Assembly (NCBI GenBank): GCA_040221975.1
Contig: JAVJWR010000036.1
Coordinates: 62,001-126,000 of the forward strand
Source: Haliea sp040221975
Lineage (GTDB): Bacteria; Pseudomonadota; Gammaproteobacteria; Pseudomonadales; Halieaceae
Direction: 5' to 3'
Length of the DNA stretch: 64,000 nucleotides
Shown here: positions 1 through 7,992 of the stretch, piece after piece
Layout: every line of letters starts with the position of its first letter
Numbering within the stretch: the stretch's first letter is position 1
The notes under the pieces: model-generated
What the model saw: the letters and a program-made list of their open reading frames with translations, nothing else
Database searches by the model: none
Told to the model about the DNA's origin: nothing
Made by a program: the position numbers and the translations under genes

Positions 1-139
1 GCGTCGCCAGACCGGCCAGCAGCGCAGCAATGCCCAGCGCCACCATCAATTCGATCAGGGTAAAGCCCCGGCACAAGGTTGCCGCCGCCACACCCCGCCG
101 TGGCGGTGCGGACGCCAGCAGCGGCGTCTCAGCAGTCAT
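1..139 (-). CDS. gspH: Type II secretion minor pseudopilin GspH, N-terminal part (cut by window edge)
   Basis: Only the first ~46 codons are inside the window; the gene runs off the left edge. Reading from 139 downward, a short leader is followed by RGFTLIELMVALGIAALLAG, a class III prepilin peptidase site (cleavage after G, Glu at +5) and the hydrophobic helix of a type IV-like pseudopilin. The start overlaps the gspG stop as ATGA, so the two are translationally coupled. Position after gspG in the standard E-F-G-H order makes GspH the likely identity, but GspI cannot be excluded from the N-terminus alone. GspH is a minor pseudopilin near the tip of the periplasmic pseudopilus. Confidence 0.75.
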   Translation of the reverse strand, partial: MTAETPLLASAPPRRGVAAATLCRGFTLIELMVALGIAALLAGLAT

Positions 140-564
140 TCCCAATTGTTAACATCGGCATCCTCACCCGTACCGCCGGGCGCCCCGTCGGCGCCGTAGG
201 AAACCAGGTCGTAGGCCGAGTGCTGGCCTGGCTGGCGGTAGTTGTAGCCGTTGCCCCAGGGATCCTCTGGCACGCTGGAGCCACGCAGATAGGGGCCGTT
301 CCAGCCCTTGACGCCGCCGGGCTGGCGCACCAGGGCTTCCAGGCCCATTTCCGTGGAGGGGAAGCGCCCGACGTCCAGCTTGTACATTTCCAGCGCCTGC
401 TCCAGGTCGCGAATCTGCACCGTGGCCGTCTTCGATTTGGCCCCGCCCAGCTGATTGAGCACCTGCGGACCGACCAGGCCGGCGAGCATGGCCAGAATGG
501 CCAATACGACCAGCAACTCGACCAGGGTAAAGCCGCGACTGGGGCGACGCGAAATTTTTGACAT
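136..564 (-). CDS. gspG: Type II secretion major pseudopilin GspG
   Basis: A 142-residue protein, the normal length for GspG, which polymerises into the periplasmic pseudopilus that pushes substrates through the outer-membrane secretin. The ten-residue leader ends in RG|FTLVELLVVLAI, the prepilin peptidase and N-methylation site with the +5 Glu. The C-terminal half carries the family motif DPWGNGYNYR and an acidic tail (GTGEDADVNN) typical of the calcium-binding loop of GspG. It lies 39 bp downstream of gspF and overlaps gspH by four bases, so it belongs to the same leftward operon. Confidence 0.95.
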   Translation of the reverse strand: MSKISRRPSRGFTLVELLVVLAILAMLAGLVGPQVLNQLGGAKSKTATVQIRDLEQALEMYKLDVGRFPSTEMGLEALVRQPGGVKGWNGPYLRGSSVPEDPWGNGYNYRQPGQHSAYDLVSYGADGAPGGTGEDADVNNWE

Positions 565-603
565 TGCCTACTCCTGCAACAGCTCGTTGCCATTCATTGG
601 TTG

Positions 604-1872
604 TTACATCGCCAGGTCGTTCACCGAGAGGATGCCCATGAGAATGGACACGATAATCACGGCGATCATCCCGCCCATGCCAAGGATCAGCAGGGGCTCC
701 AGCACGGTCAAGCCGCGCTTGATGCCCGACTCGACATCACGTTCGTAGACGCGCGCCAGTTCCAGCATCATTTCATCCAGCCGCCCGGACTCCTCCCCCA
801 CCCGCACCATCTGGATAAGCATGGGGGTAAAGGTGCCCGGCTCGGCCAGCGCATCCGACATCCGGCGGCCCGCCTTGACCGCCGGCGGCAGGATGGCCAA
901 CGCCTCCCGGACCACGGAGTTTTCCACCGTGCTCAGGGCAATATTGATCGCCTGCAGCAGGGATACCCCGTTGCCCAGCAGGGTGCCCAGGGTGCGGGCA
1001 AAGCGCGCCAGCTCATATTTGAACAGTACCGCACCGAGCAGGGGCAGGCGCAGCATCTTGCGATCCTTCCAGCTGCTGCCCTCGGGCCTGGCCAGCCAGG
1101 CGCGGGCACTGTACCAGGCCGCAACCAGCACCAGCAGCATCAGCCAGCCCCAGGCCTTGACCGCGTCGCCCAGCGCGATCACCGCGCGGGTCAGTCCCGG
1201 CAGGCCGTCACCCATGTCGGCAAACAGCGCCTCGAACTGGGGCACCACAAAGCCCAGCATCACCGCCACCGACAGCAGCGCCACGACAGCGAGGATGGCG
1301 GGATAGATCAGCGCCGAAACGACCGTGCTGCGCACTTCCTTCGAGCGATGCAGATATTCGGCGAGACGATCAAACACCGTACCCAACTGGCCACTGGCCT
1401 CGCCGGAGCGCACCATGTTGACATAAAAATTGCCAAAGAGTTCGGAGCGCCGCTCCAGGCCGTGACTCAGGGGCTTGCCGCCCTTGACCGTTTCCAGCAA
1501 ATGTCGCAGCAGGCCGGTATAACCTTCCCTGCTGCTCATGTCGATCTGCACCTTGAGGGCGCGGTCAATGGGCAGGCCCGCGCGCAACAGCACTGCCAGC
1601 TCCGACGTCAGCGCCAGCACCTCGTCGCGGCTGACCACTGCAGCTGCGTTCCGCTGCAGCCAGGAGGGCCGCGCCGCGGCTGGACGCGGCGCGGGCGCGG
1701 CTTCGCTGGCGGCGGGGGCCGATACAACGTCACCGACGACCGGCCACAGCCGGACCGGAGTCAGCCCCTGCCCGCGCAATTGCCGCAGCGCTGCCGCCTG
1801 GCTCAGTGCAACCAGGGAGCCCTGGGTGATGGCGCCGTCCTTCTGTGCGGCCTTGTAGCTGAACTGTGGCAT
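604..1872 (-). CDS. gspF: Type II secretion inner-membrane platform protein GspF
   Basis: At 422 residues it is close to the usual ~400 for GspF, the polytopic platform protein that couples the GspE ATPase to pseudopilus assembly. It begins MPQFSYKAAQKDG, as typical GspF/PilC proteins do. Two homologous T2SSF cytoplasmic domains are visible (about residues 80-200 and 285-405), each with GxxLSxAL-like elements. Hydrophobic segments occur near residues 185-210, 235-255 and 395-418. An Ala/Pro-rich linker (about residues 50-70) follows the N-terminal domain. It sits 52 bp downstream of gspE. Confidence 0.94.
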   Translation of the reverse strand: MPQFSYKAAQKDGAITQGSLVALSQAAALRQLRGQGLTPVRLWPVVGDVVSAPAASEAAPAPRPAAARPSWLQRNAAAVVSRDEVLALTSELAVLLRAGLPIDRALKVQIDMSSREGYTGLLRHLLETVKGGKPLSHGLERRSELFGNFYVNMVRSGEASGQLGTVFDRLAEYLHRSKEVRSTVVSALIYPAILAVVALLSVAVMLGFVVPQFEALFADMGDGLPGLTRAVIALGDAVKAWGWLMLLVLVAAWYSARAWLARPEGSSWKDRKMLRLPLLGAVLFKYELARFARTLGTLLGNGVSLLQAINIALSTVENSVVREALAILPPAVKAGRRMSDALAEPGTFTPMLIQMVRVGEESGRLDEMMLELARVYERDVESGIKRGLTVLEPLLILGMGGMIAVIIVSILMGILSVNDLAM

Positions 1873-1924
1873 GGCTGGCTGTTGACCCCGGTAGCTGAAC
1901 GGGCGGCAAGGTGGCGTGACCGGG

Positions 1925-3625
1925 TCAGGAAACCTGGTCGAGCAGTTCCACTTCCTCGCTCTGGTCCTGGGTTACCCGCAACACCTCTTCAAGCGAGGTG
2001 ATGCCGGCCGCAACCTTGCGCAGCCCGTCTTCATAGAGCGTAAGCATACCACGCTGGCGCGAGGCAGCGTGCAGGGTGGTGGCGTCGGCGCCCGAGAGAA
2101 TGACCTTGTGCATCTCGCTGTCGAGCACAAACAGCTCGTGGATCGCGGTGCGCCCGGTATAGCCGGTAAACTTGCAGTGCTCGCAGCCCTCGCCGGAATA
2201 AATGCTGTTGTGCCCATCGGTGAGCCAGCGCCGCAGGCCGGCGCCTTCAATGGCCCGCGGGGTCAGCTCCACCTCCCGGCGACAATGGCGGCAGAGCGTG
2301 CGCACCAGGCGCTGGGCCAGTACACCATTGACCGCGGAGGTGATCAGGAAGCGTTCGATACCCATGTCCTCCAGCCGGGTGATGGCACCGGCGGCGGTGT
2401 TGGTGTGTAGCGTGGACAGTACCAGGTGGCCAGTAAGCGCGGACTGCACGGCGATCTGCGCCGTTTCGGTATCGCGCATCTCGCCGATCATGATGATATC
2501 CGGGTCCTGGCGCAGGATGGAGCGCAGGGCGCGGGCAAAAGTCAGCTCGATCTGTGGCTGGACCTGGATCTGGTTGACGCCGTTGAGCTGGTACTCGACC
2601 GGGTCTTCCACGGTGATGATCTTCAGGGCATTGGAATCCAGGGTCGACAGCGATGCATACAGCGTGGTGGTCTTGCCGGAGCCGGTCGGACCGGTCAGCA
2701 GCAGAACCCCGTGGGGACGATGCAGCAAGTCCGTGTAGCGGCGCAGCGTATCCTCGCTGAAGCCCATGCTTTCCAGGCTCAGGCGGATACTCTGGCGATC
2801 CAGCACCCGCATCACGATGCTCTCGCCATGCACGGTCGGGATGGTGGAGACTCGCAGGTCCAGCTCGTGCCCCTTGACCCGGGTCATGATGCGCCCATCC
2901 TGCGGCAGGCGCCGCTCGGCAATGTTCAGGTTGGCCAGCAGCTTGATCCGCGAGGCGATGGCCGGGGCGAGGCTGGCGGGAGGCGGATCCGGCGCCAGCT
3001 GGATGACCCCGTCCACGCGATAGCGCAGGTGCAGGCCGTCCTCGAACGGTTCCACATGTACATCGGAGGCCCCGAGGTCCAGCGCGCGGTGGATGATCTG
3101 GTTGACCAGGCGGATCACGGGGGCCTCGCTGGCCAGGTCCCGCAGGTGTTCGATAAACTCCTCATCGCCCGCGTACTGGTCGCCGGGCCCAACCTCCGCG
3201 TCGTCCTCCTGGCCCAGATAGCGCTGCAGGGCCGCGCTGATGTCGGACTCCAGACCGAGACACAGCTCCACCTGGCAACCGGTCGCGAGCTGCAGGGCCT
3301 TGCGAATAAAGGGGTCCTGGGGCAATACAGCGGCGAAACGCAGCACATCCTCTGTTCGCGCCAACGGCGCCACCTGCCGGTTGAACAGGAAATCCGTCGC
3401 CAGCCCCTTGATCTCCAGCGCCTCCTCCGGATAGTCGGCCGCGGCAACCAGCGTCAATCCAAGCTGCTCACTCAAGGCCTCGGCGACATCCAGCTCCGAC
3501 ACCAGGCCCAGTTGCACCAGCACCTGGCCGATGTAACCGCCCATTTCCTGCTGCGCCATGAGCGCGCGTTCGATGTCACGCAAGCTGACCTTGTTGCGGC
3601 TGACCAGCAGATCTCCGAGTTTCAT
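1925..3625 (-). CDS. gspE: Type II secretion ATPase GspE
   Basis: A ~566-residue secretion ATPase of the GspE/PulE family that powers pseudopilus assembly at the cytoplasmic face. The N-terminal domain (about 1-150) is the GspE N1E/N2E type that binds GspL. The C-terminal ATPase shows Walker A GPTGSGKTTT, an aspartate box, a Walker B-like IIMIGEMRD and the His box LSTLHTN. Two CxxC pairs (CRHC and CEHC) form the zinc-binding subdomain typical of GspE. There are two in-frame ATGs, at 3631 and 3625; the second is preferred because AGGGA lies 7 bases before it but abuts the first. Genes gspC and gspD do not precede it; a methyltransferase gene does. Confidence 0.95.
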   Translation of the reverse strand: MKLGDLLVSRNKVSLRDIERALMAQQEMGGYIGQVLVQLGLVSELDVAEALSEQLGLTLVAAADYPEEALEIKGLATDFLFNRQVAPLARTEDVLRFAAVLPQDPFIRKALQLATGCQVELCLGLESDISAALQRYLGQEDDAEVGPGDQYAGDEEFIEHLRDLASEAPVIRLVNQIIHRALDLGASDVHVEPFEDGLHLRYRVDGVIQLAPDPPPASLAPAIASRIKLLANLNIAERRLPQDGRIMTRVKGHELDLRVSTIPTVHGESIVMRVLDRQSIRLSLESMGFSEDTLRRYTDLLHRPHGVLLLTGPTGSGKTTTLYASLSTLDSNALKIITVEDPVEYQLNGVNQIQVQPQIELTFARALRSILRQDPDIIMIGEMRDTETAQIAVQSALTGHLVLSTLHTNTAAGAITRLEDMGIERFLITSAVNGVLAQRLVRTLCRHCRREVELTPRAIEGAGLRRWLTDGHNSIYSGEGCEHCKFTGYTGRTAIHELFVLDSEMHKVILSGADATTLHAASRQRGMLTLYEDGLRKVAAGITSLEEVLRVTQDQSEEVELLDQVS

Positions 3626-3641
3626 AGCCATGTCCCTGCCT

Positions 3642-4295
3642 TCATTGCCTGACCAGAAATCCGCCCGGCGCGAAGGTGAAGCCGAACTTCGCTTCGCGGG
3701 CCTGATCGTGCTGGTAATCCTGCGGATACTTTTCCCGGTATGCCGCTACCGCCTCACAGGGACCTTCGCCCCAGCCGGGCAGTACCGGGTTGCCGTTGAT
3801 GTTACCGTCCTCGACGATCAGGTAATCGCCGCTGCGGGTCACCCCGCGCAGCAGTTCCATCTCCGCCAGCACGTGCGCCTTGCGGTGATCCGAGTCGAGA
3901 ATAAAGAATGCCGGCCCGGGCATCGCCTCGCGCCAGGCGAGCAGGTGGGCCGCAATACCGGGATCGATGGACGAGCAGGTCATCAGGTGAATACCCGGAT
4001 CCGTGCGCGCCAGGGAGTGCACATCAACGTGGGAGATATCCACGCTGATGACGCGCAGGGCAGGGTTCAGAGCACGACCGATGACACTGAAATACAGTGC
4101 CGCACCACCAAAGCGGGTACCGAACTCAACCACCAGCGCGGGTTTCAGGGCCGTGAGGATCTCCTGATAGTTCCACATGTCGGCGACCGACTTCAGACAG
4201 GGAACACCGAGAAACTCCACGGTCTCCCACACCTCGGTATCGTAATACCAGCGGTGATAGGCATCGAACACATCACTGACAGGACTTGATGACAC
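3642..4295 (-). CDS. CmcI-like SAM-dependent methyltransferase (cephalosporin hydroxylase family)
   Basis: About 217 residues resembling the CmcI/rhamnosyl O-methyltransferase family (Rossmann class I methyltransferases, some needing a divalent metal). Visible family features are VVEFGTRFGGAALYF (SAM-binding loop), a following acidic strand end VISVDIS, FILDSDHRKAHVL, and IVEDGNING, which includes the metal/active-site acidic cluster. The GTG at 4295 is preferred as start because GGAGG stands nine bases upstream; the ATG at 4322 lacks a visible ribosome-binding site. It ends 10 bp before gspE and so is probably co-transcribed with the secretion genes. Its substrate is unknown; family members methylate sugars or small molecules. 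Confidence 0.75.
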   Translation of the reverse strand: MSSSPVSDVFDAYHRWYYDTEVWETVEFLGVPCLKSVADMWNYQEILTALKPALVVEFGTRFGGAALYFSVIGRALNPALRVISVDISHVDVHSLARTDPGIHLMTCSSIDPGIAAHLLAWREAMPGPAFFILDSDHRKAHVLAEMELLRGVTRSGDYLIVEDGNINGNPVLPGWGEGPCEAVAAYREKYPQDYQHDQAREAKFGFTFAPGGFLVRQ

Positions 4296-4381
4296 TGCGG
4301 GTACCCTCCAGACTGCCGCCATTCTAACAGCGCGGAGTACTGGAGAGACACCCTCGGATGGGAACCCTGTCAGCCCGGCGT

Positions 4382-5584
4382 TCAGGCGACTTCGAACAGC
4401 CCCGCCGCACCCATGCCACCGCCGATGCACATGGTGATGACCACGTACTTCACGCCGCGGCGCTTGCCCTCGATCAGGGCGTGGCCGACCATGCGCGCAC
4501 CGCTCATGCCAAAGGGATGGCCAATAGATATAGCTCCACCATTCACGTTCAGCCTGTCGTTGTCGATACCCAGCTGGTCGCGGCAGTACAGCACCTGGCA
4601 GGCGAAAGCCTCGTTCAGCTCCCACAGACCGATGTCGTCGATTTTCAGGCCGTGGCGCTTGAGCAGTTTGGGAATGGCGAACACCGGGCCAATGCCCATC
4701 TCGTCGGGGCCGCAACCTGCCACCGCCAGGCCGCGGTAAATACCCAGTGGCTGCAGGCCCTGCTGCGCGGCCAGGGCAGCGTCCATCAACACACAGGCCG
4801 AGGCGCCATCGGACAGCTGCGAGGCGTTGCCGGCAGTAATGAAGCGGCCTTCCTGGACGAACTGGCCATCCTTGAACACCGGCTCCAGAGCCTGCAGGCC
4901 CTCAAGGGTGGTGGACGGACGGTTGCCCTCGTCCTTTTCCAGCGTCACTTCCTTGTAGGTGGTTTCCTTCGTCTCCTTGTTGAACACCGCCATGCGGCTG
5001 GCCATGGGCACGATCTCAGCGTCGAAGGCCCCGGCCTCCTGGGCCGCCGCCGTGCGCATCTGGCTCTGGTAGCTGTATTCGTCCTGGGCGTCGCGGGAGA
5101 TGCCGTAGCGTTCGGCAACAATCTCCGCGGTCTCGATCATCTGGATATAGGCTTTCGGCGAGATATCCAGCACCGTCTGCGAAACGTTGCGATAGCTGTT
5201 CTTGTGCTTGGTCTGCACCAGCGAGATCGACTCCAGGCCGCCGGCTACTGCCACATCGTACTCGTTGCACATGATGGCCTTGGCGGCGGTGGCGATGGTC
5301 ATCAGGCCCGAGGAGCACTGGCGGTCCATGGTCATGCCGGCGGTGCTGTCGGGCAGTCCACCCGCCACCCCGCACAGTCGCCCCAGATTGTAGGCCTGCG
5401 TCCCCTGCTGCGCGGCCGCGCCCATGATGCAATCCTCAACCATGGCGGGATCAATCCCCGCCCGCGCCACCGCGGCGCGCACCACATGACCACCCAGCGC
5501 GGGTGCCTCGGTGTCGTTGAAGGCGCCCCGGAAGGCCTTGCCGATGGGAGTTCTGGCGGTGCTGACGATGACTGCGTCTCTCAT
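4382..5584 (-). CDS. Thiolase (acetyl-CoA C-acyltransferase)
   Basis: A 400-residue thiolase that cleaves 3-ketoacyl-CoA with CoA to give acetyl-CoA or propionyl-CoA and a shortened acyl-CoA. The nucleophilic Cys90 lies in MDRQCSSG, the active-site His in GGAISIGHPFGMSG, and the second Cys in MCIGGGMG. The motif NEAFA is also present. The ATG at 5584 has a good ribosome-binding site (GGAGA, seven bases upstream). It is separated from ipdF by a ~410 bp gap filled with two hairpin repeats, so it may have its own promoter or lie at the distal end of the steroid operon. It does not resemble mycobacterial FadA5 or FadA6; a role in general or terminal beta-oxidation is an inference. Confidence 0.9.
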   Translation of the reverse strand: MRDAVIVSTARTPIGKAFRGAFNDTEAPALGGHVVRAAVARAGIDPAMVEDCIMGAAAQQGTQAYNLGRLCGVAGGLPDSTAGMTMDRQCSSGLMTIATAAKAIMCNEYDVAVAGGLESISLVQTKHKNSYRNVSQTVLDISPKAYIQMIETAEIVAERYGISRDAQDEYSYQSQMRTAAAQEAGAFDAEIVPMASRMAVFNKETKETTYKEVTLEKDEGNRPSTTLEGLQALEPVFKDGQFVQEGRFITAGNASQLSDGASACVLMDAALAAQQGLQPLGIYRGLAVAGCGPDEMGIGPVFAIPKLLKRHGLKIDDIGLWELNEAFACQVLYCRDQLGIDNDRLNVNGGAISIGHPFGMSGARMVGHALIEGKRRGVKYVVITMCIGGGMGAAGLFEVA

Positions 5585-5628
5585 TGTTGTCTCCGATACT
5601 GGTGGCTTTCTGTGGTGGATACTTAGCC

Positions 5629-5742
5629 GGAGGCAGCGCCCGGTTAGACTTTGCAGAACTCGCCGTGAATACATCCATGTAGGCTCGTATCGCGCATCCA
5701 TGCGCTCAACGGTTCTGCAAAGTCTAACCGGCCGCTACCTCC
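5629..5742 (+). repeat. Long hairpin element 1 (31-bp stem, 52-nt conserved core)
   Basis: Positions 5629-5659 and 5712-5742 are inverted repeats matching at 29 of 31 positions. Between them lies a 52-nt core with GCCGTGAATACATCCATGTA, then GGCTCG, and an inner palindrome GCGCATCCATGCGC. The same core occurs in the three other elements listed here, but the stems are different sequences. This one is in forward orientation. Confidence 0.9.
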
Positions 5743-5836
5743 TCCTTAAAGTGCGACAGCGACGCTTCGCACTTCGAATCAATTAGAACCAACTGGCCAG
5801 GACCCCGAGCCAATGTAGCTACTGGCACTGAAGGCA

Positions 5837-5952
5837 GGAGCCAGCGGGCCGTTAGCCCTTTGCGGGACCGTAGCAAACATGGATGTTTGCTACGAGCCTA
5901 CATGGACGTATTTACGGCGTGTCCCGCAAGGGGCTAACGGCCTGCTGGCTCC
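5837..5952 (-). repeat. Long hairpin element 2 (32-bp stem, 52-nt conserved core, reversed)
   Basis: Positions 5837-5868 and 5921-5952 are inverted repeats matching at 30 of 32 positions. The core, read on the minus strand, begins ACGCCGTAAATACGTCCATG, continues TAGGCTCG and ends in a perfect inner palindrome around CATCCATG (CGTAGCAAACAT / ATGTTTGCTACG). It faces element 1 in the opposite orientation across ~95 bp, and its stem sequence differs from that of element 1. Confidence 0.9.
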
Positions 5953-5997
5953 GGGACTCTTCCACTCAACCAGAAACCATCGGCAAGAATGCGAAAG

Positions 5998-6789
5998 TTA
6001 CGCCCGCTGACTGGAGCAGGAAACGATCTCCCCGGTCATGTAACCCGAGTAATCCGACGCCAGGAACATCATCACATTGGCGACTTCCCACACTTCCGCC
6101 GCGCGCCCGAAAGCTTCTTTCGCCGCCAGCTCCTCCAGCAGCTCCATCGGCGTGGTCTTCTTCAAGAACTCGTGGAAGGCGATCGACGGTGACACCGCGT
6201 TGATACGCACGCCGTGGTCGGCGGCTTCCAGGGCGGAGCAGCGGGTCAGGGCCATGACGCCGGCCTTGGCCGCGGCATAGTGGCACTGCTCCTTCTGTGC
6301 GCGCCAGCCGAGGACGGAGGCGTTGTTGACGATGACGCCGGCGCCGCGGGGCTGCATCTTGCGCAGCATGGCCCGGGTCATGCGCATGGTGCCAGTGAGG
6401 GTAATGTCGAGCACACGACTCCATTCCTCATCGGTCATGTCGACCAGCAGTTTGGTGCCGCCGAGACCGGCGTTGTTGATCAGCACATCGACGCCGCCCA
6501 TGGTTGCCTCGGCCTCGTCGATCAGCGCCTGCACGTCGTCTTCGACGGTGACGTTGGCGAGCTTGCCGTGAATTGCCTCCAGGCCGGTATCGGCCTTGAG
6601 CTGCTCCACGGCCTTGGCCAGGCGGCCCTCGTGGATGTCGCTGATCATCACTGCGCGGGCGCCCTCTTCCGCGGCGCGGGTGGCGGCGGCAAAGCCGATA
6701 CCGGCGCCGGCGGCGGCGGTGATGAGGACGGACTTGCCGGCCAGCAGGTTGTGGCCGGGTACGTAAGGTGGTGGTTCTTTCAGTGCCAT
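5998..6789 (-). CDS. ipdF: SDR-family 5-hydroxy-HIP-CoA reductase/dehydrogenase IpdF
   Basis: A 263-residue short-chain dehydrogenase. The nucleotide-binding loop is TAAAGAGIGFA, the NNAG motif follows, and the catalytic region is NNASVLGWRAQ with YAAAKAGVMALTRCSALEAA. From memory, these stretches and the downstream INAVSPSIA...FLASDYSGYMTGE match mycobacterial IpdF (Rv3559c) closely, including the family-specific 'SVLGWRAQ'. IpdF interconverts 5-hydroxy-HIP-CoA and HIP-CoA (methylhexahydroindanone-propionyl-CoA) in steroid C/D-ring breakdown. It lies 12 bp downstream of fadE30, as partner genes do in known HIP clusters. Whether it is cytoplasmic and NAD- or NADP-linked cannot be read here. 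Confidence 0.88.
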   Translation of the reverse strand: MALKEPPPYVPGHNLLAGKSVLITAAAGAGIGFAAATRAAEEGARAVMISDIHEGRLAKAVEQLKADTGLEAIHGKLANVTVEDDVQALIDEAEATMGGVDVLINNAGLGGTKLLVDMTDEEWSRVLDITLTGTMRMTRAMLRKMQPRGAGVIVNNASVLGWRAQKEQCHYAAAKAGVMALTRCSALEAADHGVRINAVSPSIAFHEFLKKTTPMELLEELAAKEAFGRAAEVWEVANVMMFLASDYSGYMTGEIVSCSSQRA

Positions 6790-6801
6790 TCGAATTCTCC
6801 T

Positions 6802-7992
6802 CTACCCGCGCGGTTCGCGGGGCATACCCAGCGCACGCTCGGCGATGATGTTGCGCTGGATCTGGTTGGTACCGCCGTAGATGGTATCGGCGCGGGTGAA
6901 CAGGTACAGGGACTGCAGTCGGGTCAGTTCATAGGGGGCGGCGGCGATGATCTCGCTTTCGGCGCCGAGTACGTCCATGGCCAGCTTGCCCAGGTTGCGG
7001 TGCCAGGTCGACCAGTACAGCTTGTAGATCATGGCCTCCTTCTGCAGGCTGCCGTCGTCACCGCCGCCGGACAGCATGCGCATGCTGTTGAAACGCAGGA
7101 TGCGCAGACCCACGTGGGCGTCGGCGATGCGCTGGCGCAGGGCCGGGTCGCGCGCGGCGCCGTTGGCTTTGGCGATCTTGACGATCTCATCGAACTCGTT
7201 CTGGAACAGCATCTGCTGGCCCAGGGTAGACACGCCACGCTCGAAACCGAGCAGGCCCATGGCCACTTTCCAGCCTTCGCCGGGAGCGCCGACGATGTCG
7301 TCGGCGGCGCAGACAGCGTCGTCGAAGAAGACCTCGTTGAATTCGCTGGTGCCGGTGAGCTGCTCAATGGGCCGCACGGTAATGCCGGGCTGGTCCATCG
7401 CCAGCAGAAAGAAACCCAGGCCTTTGTGCGCCACCGAGTCCGGGTCGGTGCGCGCAATCACAAACACGTACTGGGATTCGTGGGCCAGGGAGGTCCAGAC
7501 TTTCTGGCCATTGATCAGCCACTGGCCGCTGGCCTCGTCCAGGCGTGCCCTGGTCTTCACGTTGGCGAGGTCGGAACCGGCGGACGGTTCGGAGTAGCCC
7601 TGGCACCAGAACTCGCGACCTTCGCGGATACCCGGTAGATAGCGCTCTTTCTGCGCTTCGCTGCCAAAGGCGATCAGGGTCGGCCCGGTCAGGGTCTCGC
7701 CGATGTGGCCCATGCGGCCGGGGCCGCCGGCGCGGGCGTACTCTTCGTTGAAGATCACCTGCTGCTCGATGCTGGCGCCGCGGCCGCCGTACTGCTGCGG
7801 CCAGCCGATGCAGGTCCAGCCACCCTCGGCCAGCTTGCGCTCCCAGGCCTTGCGCTCCTCGACAAAGGAGTGTTCGTCGCCCGGGCCACCGCGGCCGCGG
7901 ATAACCTCGAATTCACCACAGAGATTGGCCGCCAGCCAGGCGGCGACTTGTTCCCGGAACTGCTCGTCTTCGGGGCTGAAACTCAGCTTCAT
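6802..7992 (-). CDS. fadE30: Acyl-CoA dehydrogenase FadE30-like (HIP-CoA catabolism)
   Basis: A 396-residue flavin acyl-CoA dehydrogenase with the three usual domains. It contains WCQGYSEPSAGSDLA (FAD/substrate loop), NGQKVWTS, LTGTSEFNEVFFDD, FERGVSTLGQQ and the C-terminal YGGTNQIQRNIIAERALG. From memory these match mycobacterial FadE30 (Rv3560c) very closely. FadE30 acts in removal of the propionate side chain of HIP-CoA. Where medium-chain enzymes carry Glu in YEGT, this one has YGGT, so the catalytic base must lie elsewhere, as in other steroid-type heteromeric dehydrogenases. It overlaps the upstream dehydrogenase gene by ATGA; the two may form a heteromer. Confidence 0.88.
   Translation of the reverse strand: MKLSFSPEDEQFREQVAAWLAANLCGEFEVIRGRGGPGDEHSFVEERKAWERKLAEGGWTCIGWPQQYGGRGASIEQQVIFNEEYARAGGPGRMGHIGETLTGPTLIAFGSEAQKERYLPGIREGREFWCQGYSEPSAGSDLANVKTRARLDEASGQWLINGQKVWTSLAHESQYVFVIARTDPDSVAHKGLGFFLLAMDQPGITVRPIEQLTGTSEFNEVFFDDAVCAADDIVGAPGEGWKVAMGLLGFERGVSTLGQQMLFQNEFDEIVKIAKANGAARDPALRQRIADAHVGLRILRFNSMRMLSGGGDDGSLQKEAMIYKLYWSTWHRNLGKLAMDVLGAESEIIAAAPYELTRLQSLYLFTRADTIYGGTNQIQRNIIAERALGMPREPRG

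Noticed and set aside
601..2001. Long open frames on the strand opposite gspF, aceE, the M16 gene and several others
   Set aside because: They are shadows of high-GC genes: no domain similarity, Gln/His/Arg-rich composition and no ribosome-binding sites.
3642..4295. CmcI-like gene as a marker of an antibiotic biosynthesis cluster
   Set aside because: No other beta-lactam or secondary-metabolite genes are near; the family is broad and the gene is coupled to gspE.
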